Shown piece after piece: positions 27,701-35,460 of a stretch of DNA of 64,000 nt. The stretch's first letter is position 1; every line of letters starts with the position of its first letter. The notes below the pieces were generated by a model. That model was not told the DNA's origin. It ran no database searches and worked only from the letters and a program-made list of their open reading frames with translations. The DNA lies in NCBI GenBank assembly GCA_026261815.1, contig JAMPIT010000258.1, positions 19,052,501-19,116,500 on the forward strand, in the 5' to 3' direction. A program made the position numbers and the translations under genes. This stretch comes from Monarcha castaneiventris obscurior. Its lineage: Eukaryota > Chordata > Aves > Passeriformes > Monarchidae.

Positions 27701-30700
27701 TTTATGCGCAAGTGTTTTATAGTCCTTTTTCTTACAGTAGCAGAATGTGAGTTTTTACTAATTCAGAGGCCTATTCCAATCATAGATGCAGGAAAGTAAG
27801 TTTGGTTGTGTTTTGTACAGGGTGGGTGTGTGTGCCCCGGTGGAGGTTCAGTAAGTATTCTTTGTCTTTATATATTTCTCATAGTATGTACACACTGGAA
27901 AATTCCCAAGGAACTACATTTCTTGAAGTAATTCTGTCTATGAAGTTCTGTGTATGATGAAAGCTTTTTCCACATTATGCTAAAATGAGCAATTGTGAAT
28001 CTGCTAAAGACAAAAATATTAAGTGACTTGCAACCATAGTATTGTATTCAAAACTAGATACTCAGTTTTTAAGAGAGGCCTGGGACTTTTTAAGAATCTG
28101 TTTCCCAAGTATCTCATAGCAGACCTGATGGGTTTTAGACTTTGCTCTTATGATAGTTATTAACAGTATGATTGAACTAGTGAAACTTAGATCTAAAATC
28201 TTCGCTCCAAATGCTTTCAGAATGGAGCAGAGCAACACATTTGGAAAAGTTAAAGCTATTTCCATTTTTCTGTCTAATTAGTATATTTCCTATTTCTTTG
28301 TGAATTCCTGAAAAAAAAACCCAAAAAACCCCAAACATACAAAATCCCCCCACTGTTTTGCTGAGATCAAGTTAATTTATCTCCAAAGGAGGGTTCAGTT
28401 GCCTGTTTTTTCAGTATAGTCAAAATTGCTTATATGACTACTTCTCTTTCTCGGTCTGTGTAATGAAGCAAAATGACATGCCCAAGTGTACAACTCATGG
28501 AATATATGCCAATTCTGAGAATCAAAAGTTCTGAAAACAACATATAAATTAGAATTATATAAATAGGAATTATACAATAATAATATTAATAATAATCATT
28601 TATATATACATTATATATATACCCATATATATACACACACATATATATTACTTGACATGTAAGTCAAGATGAAGCAGAATAGTAGCAATCAGTGTAAATG
28701 ACTTGATCATTGCAGTAGGTCAGTATGTTCTCTTGGTTTTCCTCTGGTGACACTGAAGTTAATACAGAGTAAACATTGCTGTTTCTGTTGAATACAGGGC
28801 TCTTTCGCAGGAACCAATTACCATGGTGGACAGGTAGGCAGTTTGTCTCTAACATTTACACAGATTAGTTCCTCAGGAATAAACATGGCTCAGGTGTCAT
28901 ATTTGCCCAGAAGCCATTAAATATTGAGTTCAGTTTAGTCACAGAGATAGGTACAATAATTCCAGAGAGTGCATGGGGCTTTTATTCAATCACTCTTGAC
29001 ATTTCAGTTATATCCTTCTACATACAAGAACCAAAATTTTACTTTGTAAGTATAGAAGCTTGCTTACTTACTATCAGTGCCATGAGTATCACTTATATTA
29101 GGTCCAGGATTTTTTTTTTTTTGCCATTTAAAATTTTTGATGCTATTAAAAAAAGTATTTATAAAAATTTTGCATTCTTTTTACAGGGTTCATATTCTGG
29201 AAGCAATCAGTATGGTGGACAGGCAAGCTACTTTTCTTTTTTTTCAAGATCTTTCTACTTGCAATTTATTAAATTAAAAATATCATGCAGTGCAATTACT
29301 GACAGTTTTTTAGCGTCATTTGCCTCTTAATAAATATTTGAAAACAGGGACTGTTGCTCAGTAGCTGAAATGGAGTAGCACAAACAAATTTCCATTTAAA
29401 GAAATTCCACAGATCATAATTCTAGTTGTTTTATGTCAGAATACCTCTTATCTCAAGTGATTATTTTAATTAACCCTTTTTATGTTTACATTAAATACTT
29501 GGAAAATTTGGCACAAAATATAGCAATAGATACTGCTTTAAAAATATAAATTCTGGTGTGTTGCAGACAATAATACTACTTTCTTCTTCAGCTTCAACTC
29601 AAGTCTCTTCCAGTTAAGCATGTGCCATATGCAGACTGTTTGCCAGTGATTCAGAAATGTTACTAGTGCAAATAGCTGACAGATGAAATGGATGATTAAT
29701 TCAGAAGATGGACCTTATTTTTCATTAGTATTATGTGTTAGCAATGTCTCACTCTACCATACTAAAAAATTAATTTCCTTTTACTCCACTGGCAAGCATT
29801 GGAGTTCAGTATCACTCTCTTAAAAAGATAATCTTACACAGAATGGAGAGAATTTTTAACAGCTTCAAATCACTTTTTTTCTCCAAGCTACCTCTTTGGT
29901 AGTAATAACAATGTTTTTACAATAATACACATGATGTTCTCTGAACATGTCTGACATAGCAAAAAATCACAAATAAAGTCGATTATTTTTTTCTCTTTAA
30001 TAGAGCCATATGTAAAACACTTGTGATCCATTTATTTATGTAACAGAACAGTCTTAGCAGGTGTTTTGTGCCTGTTTGCCCAATTTACTACTTTCAGCTG
30101 TTGAGGAACTTAGAGGCATTAAGTCAGAAGTCTTTCACTGCATCTTTTTAGATTAATATACTTTCCAGATTATTACTGAGATCTCCTGTAAAAAGTCCTG
30201 TGATGTTTCATTCTGCCCAGAAAAAAAAAAAAAGTAACTGCTGTTAATTTTCTGTGATTTTTTTTTTAATAGGGATCTTATCCCTCTGGAAGCAGCCAGT
30301 ATGGTGGGCAGGTGAGTATATTCTCTTTCCATCCCATCACTCCTGACTCTGTCCTAACATACTTTCTAGATTAGGTCAGTTACTTGATGCTGAAAGATAC
30401 ATTAATGTGGCCCTTTTAATAAGTTTAAACAGTGGAGGTAATATGGATCAAAGTCATTCCAGTAAGGTGAATAAAAGATTTGGTTAAAATTACTCTAGAG
30501 TAGAGTTAGTGCTCTGTGTAAAACATTCCTTTGAACATACTGTAGTTGCCAGGCTCTATTTCATAACGCTGATTTCTTGATTCAGATTGCCATTGTTGTG
30601 GTGTGTAGCACAGAGTGTAAGTTTTAGGTACCCCATTTACTTTTTTTTGTTCAAAGAACACCCAAATAAGCTTGTCCTAAGTACTGCAGAAATTGTCTCA

Positions 30701-33382
30701 AGACAGTGATAGATCTTTCATTCTATTAATACAAGTTTGATTGACTTCTCACAGGGCTCCTATCCTTCTGGAGGCAGACCACATGGTAAACCAGTAAGTA
30801 CAAAACAATCCAATTTACCTTTCTTTTTTCTTATACACCGGTTAAAAAACCCTATATCCAGTTAATTATGGACTAGACAGTTTTCTGAGAATTACTTTAA
30901 TGTGCAAAGAGTGTCACATGATTTACTTATCTGGGATATTCTCACCAAATGCAAACGTAATATTTATTTTCACACAGTTCATAGTTTTGAGACAGGACTT
31001 TACTATGTAGCTGGACTTCTAGTGATCACAGAATGAGACCACTGGATTTTTATTTGTCTGTGTCTGCGTGTGTGTGTGTGTGTAAGGAACTTCTGAACAG
31101 CTATTTCTATTTAAATTCATAATAATCATACACTTCATGCTCACAGCTCAGTTTTTCACTGATTTTGGATGCATTTAAGTATTTCTGTCTTGCTTTGAAG
31201 AAAACACTTTCTTTTCAAAGGAGATAATAGTTGCCATTTAACTATGCATATTTTCAACTTCTACCATTTCAGACTACTACCTTTACTATGTAATTTGGAC
31301 CTTGCTCTTGTCATTCAATGGCAGGTGATGCAAATGTCTTAGCTTATCTCTTATAGAAAAGAAGATGTACTTTTTTTTAAAAAGTCGCTATAAATGTTAC
31401 ATTTTCTAATGCATGAATCCTAAAGGTGAGACATTTTCTGTACCTATTTGATGGCATTTCTTAAAGACTTAATGCTTGTAACATTTCCTGTTGGCAATGC
31501 CATCCAAGTAAGCAGAGCCACTTCAACAGACAGCTGAATAAGATGCTTTCAGAACATCTAATTTTTCTGTATCCACTTCTATTTTCAACTACCTTTCTTA
31601 TTAGACTTTTCTTTAAGTAGGGGCTGTAGAGTAAAGGACTCTTAAAATTTGCTTTTTTTTGTTGGTGGTGTCCTTTTTTTCCCAAATGTAACCACAGACT
31701 GATGCCAGGTGAATTATTGTTTAATTGGACCTTATTATTTTTTCCATTCCATATATTAAACACAACTACAAAACAGTTCTTTCTTCTTGAGAATTTTGTA
31801 TTAAATTGTCCAATACAACATTTGAAAGAATACTTATAACAGAAAGATGTTAAATATTTGTATTTCAGAGGTTTTGCCTGAGATTTTTGGATTACTGGAT
31901 ACAAAACAGTGTTCATTCTTCTGTGGTCTTTTATTTCAGATAGCAAGAATATTTAAGCATAAATAGACTTAGAGTCAAAAACAGGTATCTTTTTTCAGGG
32001 TTCCTCTTCCTCAGGAGGCAGTCAACAAGGAAAGCCAGTAAGGATATTTTTCTTTCAGTATTCTGCAACCAAGTTAGAAATGAGGATTTTGGGTTTTAAG
32101 ATAGGTAACAATAATGAAGGTGAAATTTAAAATTATGATACAATGGTAAATGTCTGAGAAAAATCACCAATAGAAATTGGTGTATTTTGTTCAAACTTGA
32201 ACTTTAGGATGAGGCAGCATTTATTCCTCCCATAGCACAGTTTTGATATACTCTGTTACTTATTCATAGGAACATACTTGGGTAATTCTAATAAGAATGA
32301 TGCATTTAAATATCAGGGCAATTGTTTCGGTTTCCAGCTCTGTAGTTCAGACAAGACACATCCCTTTGACCCGTTACTCTGAAACTGTTCATGCAATAAA
32401 AAGGACATAGCTGTGCTTACCTGAGACATAAGTAGAAGGGAAAAGTGCAGTGAAAATGGTAAAATCAGAATCACTATCAGACCCACTAACATCCAGGGCA
32501 TTTTCAAGCTGCTGTGTGTTCTTTGGACGCTGTTCACTGCAGTCTTGTATGACAAAATTAAATGGTTCATAATTATTTCACAGGGTGGCTCTGGCTCAGG
32601 AAGCACTTACTCTGGGAAGCCGGTAAGAATACTTTCATCGCAGCACTTTCATCTTCTTTGCTTAGTAAACAAAGATCCTGGGTGGTGGAAAGAGCAATTT
32701 TGGGACAATTTGGTCTGAAGAGAACATTCTGTATTAATATTAGTTCAACTTTCCTCTTGAACAACTTAAAACCATGCTGTGGGTTAAGCTATTGAAATGT
32801 TGTTGATCATAGGAAAAAAAACGATGTTCAAAACCATTGGCTGGGAACACCTCTATTAATGTATTTGTTTGTTTGTTTTCAGCAATCACCTTACTCAGGT
32901 GGCAGTCAAGTGGTAAGAACTTTTCCTCTTTGTAGTTTCTACTGGTTTCTTCCTATACATGTCACAGAAAACTGAAATCTGTCAAATTTTCTACATCTGA
33001 ATAAACGTTTGAGAACACATGTGCAACATAATAAATGAAATAGTCTTAACAAAAATGAAGAGAAGTGGGACCACATAGGTGATTTATACTTTTGACCCTG
33101 ATTATCACTGAAAAACACCTGTTGATATAAATGTGGCATGTGATCTTTTCACATCAGAAGTGTCTACATAATAGAGGGGGCTAATAGAAGAAGATTTTTC
33201 TGAAAATTTCTAAGCTTTTTATAATAGTGAGAAAGAGAACTAATTAGGAATGGGTTTATCAATTTTCTCTCTTTCTTTTACAGAGCTCTGCTGGGAAACA
33301 CTCCATTCCCCAACTCCTGATGTTATTCAGTGTCTTGAGTGCCTTTGCCCTCTCTGCTGCTGTGTCAAAATGGTCTATATGA
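146..33382 (+). CDS. Mini-exon array gene encoding a Gly/Ser/Tyr/Gln-rich, probably GPI-anchored repeat protein (3' part; start is upstream)
   Basis: I do not recognise this gene. The sequence shows 56 short exons, each between an acceptor AG and a donor GT (one GC), each a multiple of three, and all open in the same phase 0. Typical peptides are [10 protein letters not shown] and [13 protein letters not shown]. Joined, they give about 729 residues, low in hydrophobic residues and rich in Ser, Gly, Tyr and Gln. The last exon adds a hydrophobic tail and the stop. The window opens inside the array, because the intron before the first exon copies introns seen later, so the 5' end and signal peptide are missing. 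About 2.2 kb of coding sequence is spread over 33 kb. The composition recalls FUS/EWS-type prion-like domains, silks and loricrin/hornerin-type proteins, but this is only resemblance. An extracellular surface or mucin-like role is inferred from the tail. Further damaged copies of the exon occur and are listed separately. Confidence 0.8.
541..3715 (+). repeat. Recent tandem duplication, unit about 2.25 kb
   Basis: The stretch from about 541 to 1492 recurs at about 2787 to 3715, offset 2246 bases in the middle, with few visible differences in both introns and exons. Positions 1-463 are a more diverged partial copy of the same unit (compare 1010-1492). Between the two close copies lies about 1.2 kb of unrelated intron (1500-2700). 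Confidence 0.85.
4109..8175 (+). CDS. Array block B: seven divergent exons, some with Cys and acidic residues
   Basis: The exons are 4109-4150 ([14 protein letters not shown]), 5393-5425 ([11 protein letters not shown]), 6915-6935 (GGSQSGQ, the shortest), 7380-7418 ([13 protein letters not shown]), 7600-7635 ([12 protein letters not shown]), 7759-7794 ([12 protein letters not shown]) and 8128-8175 ([16 protein letters not shown], the longest, ending in Asp rather than Gln). All keep phase 0. The exons at 4109 and 7380 have tandem CAG acceptors that could add one Gln. A broken copy at 7219-7257 lies inside the block. Cysteines appear here for the first time, so the block may form disulphides if secreted. 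Confidence 0.75.
7219..7257 (+). pseudogene. Dead exon: donor GT changed to TT
   Basis: After a good acceptor (TTTCACAG) there is an open 39-bp stretch reading [13 protein letters not shown], a clear family member and close to the exon at 7600-7635. Where that exon has CAA followed by GTAAGT, this copy has CAA followed by TTAAGT, so the donor is lost by one base. Reading on meets an in-frame TGA at 7276-7278. Skipping the exon keeps the frame. Confidence 0.7.
8784..8832 (+). pseudogene. Frameshifted array exon (49 bp)
   Basis: The acceptor (TTTTCCAG) and donor (CAG then GTAAGT) are intact, but the exon is 49 bp long and reads to an in-frame TAA at 8826-8828. The 3' half reads STYSANNQ in the alternative frame, so one extra base has entered, probably in the A-rich run near 8799-8807. 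Without it the exon would be 48 bp and phase 0, like its neighbour at 8128-8175. It is either a real frameshift, making the exon a poison or skipped exon, or a sequence error in the A run. Confidence 0.65.
10080..12570 (+). CDS. Array block C: five atypical exons, including basic/aliphatic and CxC types
   Basis: The exons are 10080-10118 ([13 protein letters not shown]), 10737-10778 ([14 protein letters not shown]), 11049-11090 ([14 protein letters not shown], with two N-glycosylation sequons, NAS and NSS), 11984-12022 ([13 protein letters not shown]) and 12529-12570 ([14 protein letters not shown]). All are phase 0. The first two depart most from the Gly/Ser/Gln theme, carrying Lys/Arg and aliphatic residues. 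They are either diverged copies or a functionally separate segment. The donor of 11984-12022 (GTCAGG) is weaker than the rest. Confidence 0.65.
10933..11007. repeat. (TTTTA)n microsatellite, about 15 copies
   Basis: A perfect pentanucleotide run of 75 bases, ending 41 bases before the acceptor of the exon at 11049. Confidence 0.97.
11392..11424 (+). pseudogene. Possible decayed array exon with lost donor
   Basis: A strong pyrimidine tract and AG (ending 11391) lead into an open reading [11 protein letters not shown] in phase 0, which looks like the family. The expected donor position reads ATATAG instead of GTATAG, and the next codons run into TAG at 11428-11430. No other usable donor keeps the frame. 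I infer that this is a dead copy. Confidence 0.45.
13956..13987 (+). pseudogene. Possible decayed array exon (32 bp)
   Basis: After TTTTCTGTCCAG there are 32 bases before a GTTAGA donor-like site. Read one base out of phase, they give PSTHGSYSA followed by TAG where the family has CAG. This would fit an exon that lost one base near its start and turned its final Gln codon into a stop. The match is short and could be chance. Confidence 0.3.
14121..14292 (+). mobile_element. CR1 LINE fragment (3' end)
   Basis: It runs from GTGGTCACAGCACCAAACCTG-like sequence to GGGTCCCTTCCAACTC and the terminal tandem ATTCTGTG repeat that marks CR1 3' ends in birds. It is inserted in the long intron 12571-15027. 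Confidence 0.85.
14988..16945 (+). repeat. Recent tandem duplication, unit about 1.1 kb (four exons)
   Basis: About 14,988-15,830 and 16,097-16,945 are near-identical, offset 1106 at the first exons and 1116 at the later ones. The first part of the unit and the second part also resemble each other (both start with an intron end reading GAAAATAGCT then GGTCTG or AGTCTG), showing an older internal duplication. Confidence 0.85.
15028..16907 (+). CDS. Array block D1: four tandem exon pairs, SGNQ type plus FYPGGSYGQ type
   Basis: The pairs are 15028-15069 ([14 protein letters not shown]) with 15172-15210 ([13 protein letters not shown]); 15610-15651 ([14 protein letters not shown]) with 15754-15792 ([13 protein letters not shown]); 16134-16175 ([14 protein letters not shown]) with 16278-16316 ([13 protein letters not shown]); and 16726-16767 ([14 protein letters not shown]) with 16869-16907 ([13 protein letters not shown]). 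Within each pair the intron is only about 100 bp. Pairs 1 and 3, and pairs 2 and 4, are nearly identical including introns, so a two-pair unit of about 1.1 kb was recently duplicated. Inside that unit the two pairs are an older duplication. Confidence 0.88.
17036..17604 (+). CDS. Array block D2: two exons after the paired unit
   Basis: The exons are 17036-17080 ([15 protein letters not shown], 45 bp) and 17563-17604 ([14 protein letters not shown]). Both have good acceptors (TTCAG, GAACAG) and GTAAAT donors in phase 0. A copy carrying an in-frame stop lies between them. Confidence 0.75.
17417..17455 (+). pseudogene. Array exon with a nonsense codon at its last position
   Basis: The acceptor (TTTTACAG) and donor (GTAAAT) are both intact and the exon is 39 bp in phase 0, reading [12 protein letters not shown]. 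Its last codon is TAA, where most family exons have CAA or CAG. A single C-to-T change explains it. If spliced in, it would end the protein here, long before the C-terminal tail. If skipped, the frame is kept. It could be a dead exon or a poison exon. Confidence 0.6.
18004..18042 (+). pseudogene. Decayed FYP-type exon with acceptor AG changed to AA
   Basis: The 39 bases before a clean donor (CAG then GTAAAG) read [13 protein letters not shown] and align codon by codon with [13 protein letters not shown] at 15172-15210. The two bases before the exon are AA instead of AG. The nearest AG is one base further in and would break the frame. I infer a dead copy. Confidence 0.55.
18208..21675 (+). CDS. 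Array block E: seven exons, ending with a CxC exon
   Basis: The exons are 18208-18246 ([13 protein letters not shown]), 19286-19324 ([13 protein letters not shown]), 20012-20050 ([13 protein letters not shown]), 20297-20335 ([13 protein letters not shown]), 20608-20646 ([13 protein letters not shown]), 20904-20942 ([13 protein letters not shown]) and 21646-21675 ([10 protein letters not shown], 30 bp). All are phase 0. From here on the exon length settles at 39 bp and the SGGSQYGGQ motif dominates. The last two exons, with the intron between them, have a copy at 27042-27850. Confidence 0.8.
21856..22500 (-). mobile_element. CR1 LINE fragment, reverse orientation
   Basis: It begins with the reverse complement of a CR1 tail (GAATCATTTAGGTTGGAAAA) and continues through CTCAGCCCCTTCCCCAGCAG and CCTTTTGTCCAGGCTAAACA, which are typical CR1 3' coding and UTR sequence. 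It is the longest CR1 in the window. Confidence 0.9.
23072..26698 (+). CDS. Array block F: eight exons, mostly the 39-bp SQYGGQ type
   Basis: The exons are 23072-23113 ([14 protein letters not shown]), 23628-23666 ([13 protein letters not shown]), 24407-24445 ([13 protein letters not shown]), 24708-24746 ([13 protein letters not shown]), 25113-25151 ([13 protein letters not shown]), 25531-25569 ([13 protein letters not shown]), 26190-26228 ([13 protein letters not shown]) and 26660-26698 ([13 protein letters not shown]). Seven of the eight are exactly 39 bp and align without gaps, with the Ser/Gly core and YGG(Q/H) end most conserved. Splice sites are strong throughout. Confidence 0.85.
24041..24070 (+). 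pseudogene. Possible relic of an SQYGGQ exon
   Basis: A strong acceptor (CATTTTCAG) is followed by bases that share AGGCAGCCAATAT with intact exons nearby, but the stretch before this is shortened and the donor is missing. The surrounding intron also contains sequence copied from the intron near 19100-19210, so a duplicated exon here would be expected. The evidence is weak. Confidence 0.3.
27042..32912 (+). CDS. Array block G: last eight internal exons
   Basis: The exons are 27042-27077 ([12 protein letters not shown]), 27821-27850 ([10 protein letters not shown]), 28798-28833 ([12 protein letters not shown]), 29187-29222 ([14 protein letters not shown] donor), 30273-30311 ([13 protein letters not shown]), 30755-30793 ([13 protein letters not shown]), 31999-32037 ([13 protein letters not shown]), 32584-32622 ([13 protein letters not shown]) and 32883-32912 ([10 protein letters not shown]), the last being the penultimate exon of the gene. 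All are phase 0. Toward the end the terminal Gln gives way to Lys-Pro in three consecutive exons, a local theme shared by duplication. Counting the penultimate exon there are nine entries in this block. Confidence 0.83.
27317..27512 (-). mobile_element. CR1 LINE fragment, reverse orientation
   Basis: It begins TCATAGAATCACAGAGCATG and GAGTTGGAAGGGATCCATCA, the reverse complement of the CR1 3' end. It matches the fragment at 14121-14292 in the opposite direction. Confidence 0.88.
28598..28650. repeat. TA/CA-rich microsatellite
   Basis: Imperfect runs of TATATA and CACACA inside an array intron. Confidence 0.8.
33284..33382 (+). CDS. Terminal exon: probable GPI-attachment signal and stop
   Basis: After TTCTTTTACAG the exon encodes 32 residues and TGA (33380-33382). 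It begins [10 protein letters not shown], small residues suitable for a GPI omega site followed by a short polar spacer. It continues with a hydrophobic stretch of about 18 residues ([17 protein letters not shown]) and ends SKWSI. Small residues, spacer and a C-terminal hydrophobic tail with almost nothing after it are the known layout of GPI signals. A single-pass membrane anchor with a four-residue cytoplasmic tail is the alternative. Confidence 0.75.
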   Translation, partial: SSAGKHSIPQLLMLFSVLSAFALSAAVSKWSI

Positions 33383-33737
33383 ACTTCTGAAGAGTTCTGA
33401 CATCCTAAACATGGATTAAATTCCATACTATTAGATTACTGAATGTAAGAAAAAAAATACCCTTAAGTCAAATTGGCAGATGCTACTTGGCTGTTATGTT
33501 GCATGTCTAGCTGGTATGTCATGCCTCTCGTTAGTTTACCTCTGGATTTAGTCATTAGTAGATATCATTAGTTGTGTCAGTGTTTTAGGCATCATTTTAA
33601 GAGAGCATATTGTACCCTACCTATATGATTTATTTTTATTTCCAATAGGGAATGTGATGAACACCTACCTGAAATGATTGGTGTGACAAATGAATACTTA
33701 GAAAATATTTGGTTATTAACCAAAGTGGACAAGGTGA

Positions 33738-33743
33738 AATAAA
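33738..33743 (+). terminator. Probable poly(A) signal of the array gene
   Basis: This AATAAA lies about 355 bases after the stop codon and is the first good hexamer downstream. A run of 27 A begins at 33920. Confidence 0.5.
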
Positions 33744-34817
33744 TTGTTGTATATGCAAACTGAACAGCATGCCTGGTAACCATTGCATAAAACAAGGCTA
33801 ATGTAAACATCTGATAAGCAGTTCTCCATGGGACAGAAGAAAAGATGCTGAAGAAGTATCAGAGTATTGGTTTTAGTCTTTTGTAATCAAATACAAATTC
33901 AAAATGGAGATAGCAAAGCAAAAAAAAAAAAAAAAAAAAAAAAAAACCCACCAAACCCAAAAACCCAAAACTCCACAGGACTGAATTTTTTTGGGTTAAT
34001 TAAAGTTTATTCATTAGAAAAGTGAAACAGCTCAGAACAAAGACATGATGAACTCTATTTAAACCAACTGCAAATACCTGGAATTCTGCAGAGAAGCATA
34101 TGAGGCAAATGTACCCCAGATTAGGCTGATAAACTAAAGTCTGCTGAAAAAGAAAGCCTTTTTCCTTGGAAGGAATAGAAAATTAATTAAATTCATAAAA
34201 CTCATAACATCCTGGCTCCTTTTTTCAAGTATTTAGTCTAACGTGTTATACCTCAAAATGGGAAAGTTTATATTCATGAGTGATGCATACAGCTGAAAGC
34301 AGGTACATCAGTGTGGTCGCTTAATACCACAGCCCATTTTTGAGTTCAGGTTTCCAGACCTTGCAGTAAACTCTTTTGGAGCTCTCAGAGCCACCTTCTG
34401 TTTGGTGTTAACAAAGCGCATTCACCTAAAGCATACTTCTAATGAATGTCTTATTGAACCTGTGCCTGCTCTTACAGTTACCATTATTAGTAGTGTGCTT
34501 TTCTGTCACGGTTTACAATTGTAATTCGTGGGACAGGTTTCCATTCAAGTTCTGCCACCAACTTCTGCGGGGCCAGGATTTCACCCGGTTTTGATGTGCA
34601 ACACTACCCTTTGCCAACCATCGGTAAATCAACCTGTAACTGAAGCATAAAATGATGCCTATTTACGATCTTTAAAATTTGGTGCACAATTTGTTCTTCG
34701 GACAACACAGTTCTATTGGAGAGGTCCGTACCTTAATTAGAACCAGCCCTGCCATTCTCTAATAAATTTGCGATGGGTTTCATACAAAACGCTCGTCTCA
34801 GTGTTGCCGAAGTTGCC

Positions 34818-35460
34818 CGTCCACGGTTCGGGCGGGACGCGGCCCGCGCCGCTCCCCGGGCGGGAGGGGTCGGGAGGGGTCGCAGGCTCCGGGAGCCGCC
34901 CGCGCCCCGCGCCGCTGCCCCTCATGCGGCGGGCCCGGCCCGGAGCCCTGCCCGGAGCCCGCCCGGCCGCCGCCGGCTTCGGCTGCAGCCGCGGCCCTGG
35001 GAACGGAGCGGGCGGGGCTCGGCTGCAGCCGGAGCCTTTGCGGGACGGGACCGCGGCTCCCGGAAGCACCGGGAGCCGGAGCGAGCCGAGGCGGGCCGGC
35101 GGTGAGGGGCGAGCGGGGCCGCCGGGAGGGCGCGCAGGTGGGAGCAGAGCCCGGCCGGGGCCGCCCCGCGGGGCGCGGTGCGGGGCTGGGCGTGAGGGGC
35201 AGCCTGAGGGAGGCCTGCGGCGGGGGGAGACGCCTGGGGGTGCTGGATGGGGCGGGAAGCAGGACTGTGGGAGCAGGCTGGGGAGGGAAGGGTGGGATTG
35301 AAGAATCACCGGGAGAAATGTCTGGAAATGGAGCGGTTTAGGGAAGAGGCAGGAGAGGGTGAAGTTGAAGTTTCTGTGGGGAAGCGAGGGCGTGTGAAGT
35401 TGGGAAGGGGCACGAATCTGGCCAGAGCTGTGTCAGGGCTGCTGAGGTTGTGACTCCCTT
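34818..35460 (+). promoter_or_regulatory. SLC35A3: CpG-island promoter and non-coding first exon of SLC35A3
   Basis: The sequence changes abruptly from AT-rich to about 600 bases dense in CpG, with Sp1-type GGGCGGG boxes and no evident TATA box. A donor-like GGCG then GTGAGG at 35101/35102 probably ends a non-coding first exon that starts somewhere in 34,850-35,050. The island lies about 1.1 kb beyond the poly(A) signal of the array gene, on the same strand. Several long ORFs cross it on both strands, as expected from its GC content; I see no gene in them. Confidence 0.75.

Larger units (their letters stand above)
20904..27850 (+). repeat. Older block duplication: 20904-21675 and 27042-27850
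   Basis: In both copies an SGGQ-type exon is followed by an intron containing CTAGTGTCA, then ACAAGAACTGTTTCCCTTCA, then GTGGAAAGTGAGACACTGAA, then CAGAATTTTTTACTCATCCT, and ends at a 30-bp CxC exon. The right-hand copy has since received a CR1 fragment. Confidence 0.8.

Noticed and set aside
29592..29612. Possible 21-bp exon (LQLKSLP) after TTCTTCTTCAG with a GTTAAG donor
   Set aside because: The peptide does not resemble the family and the donor is weak.
31461..31946. 161-codon minus-strand ORF in an array intron
   Set aside because: Composition is that of AT-rich intron, with no domain, no homology I recognise and no splice or promoter context.
1..33382. Idea that the array is a tandem cluster of separate small genes
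   Set aside because: No exon carries its own start codon, promoter or poly(A) signal, all exons share one strand and one phase, and a single terminal exon closes the reading frame.
34737..35309. Long ORFs on both strands across the SLC35A3 CpG island (177-190 codons)
   Set aside because: Stop codons are rare in GC-rich DNA, all frames look alike, composition is Pro/Arg/Gly/Ala only, and no family is recognisable.
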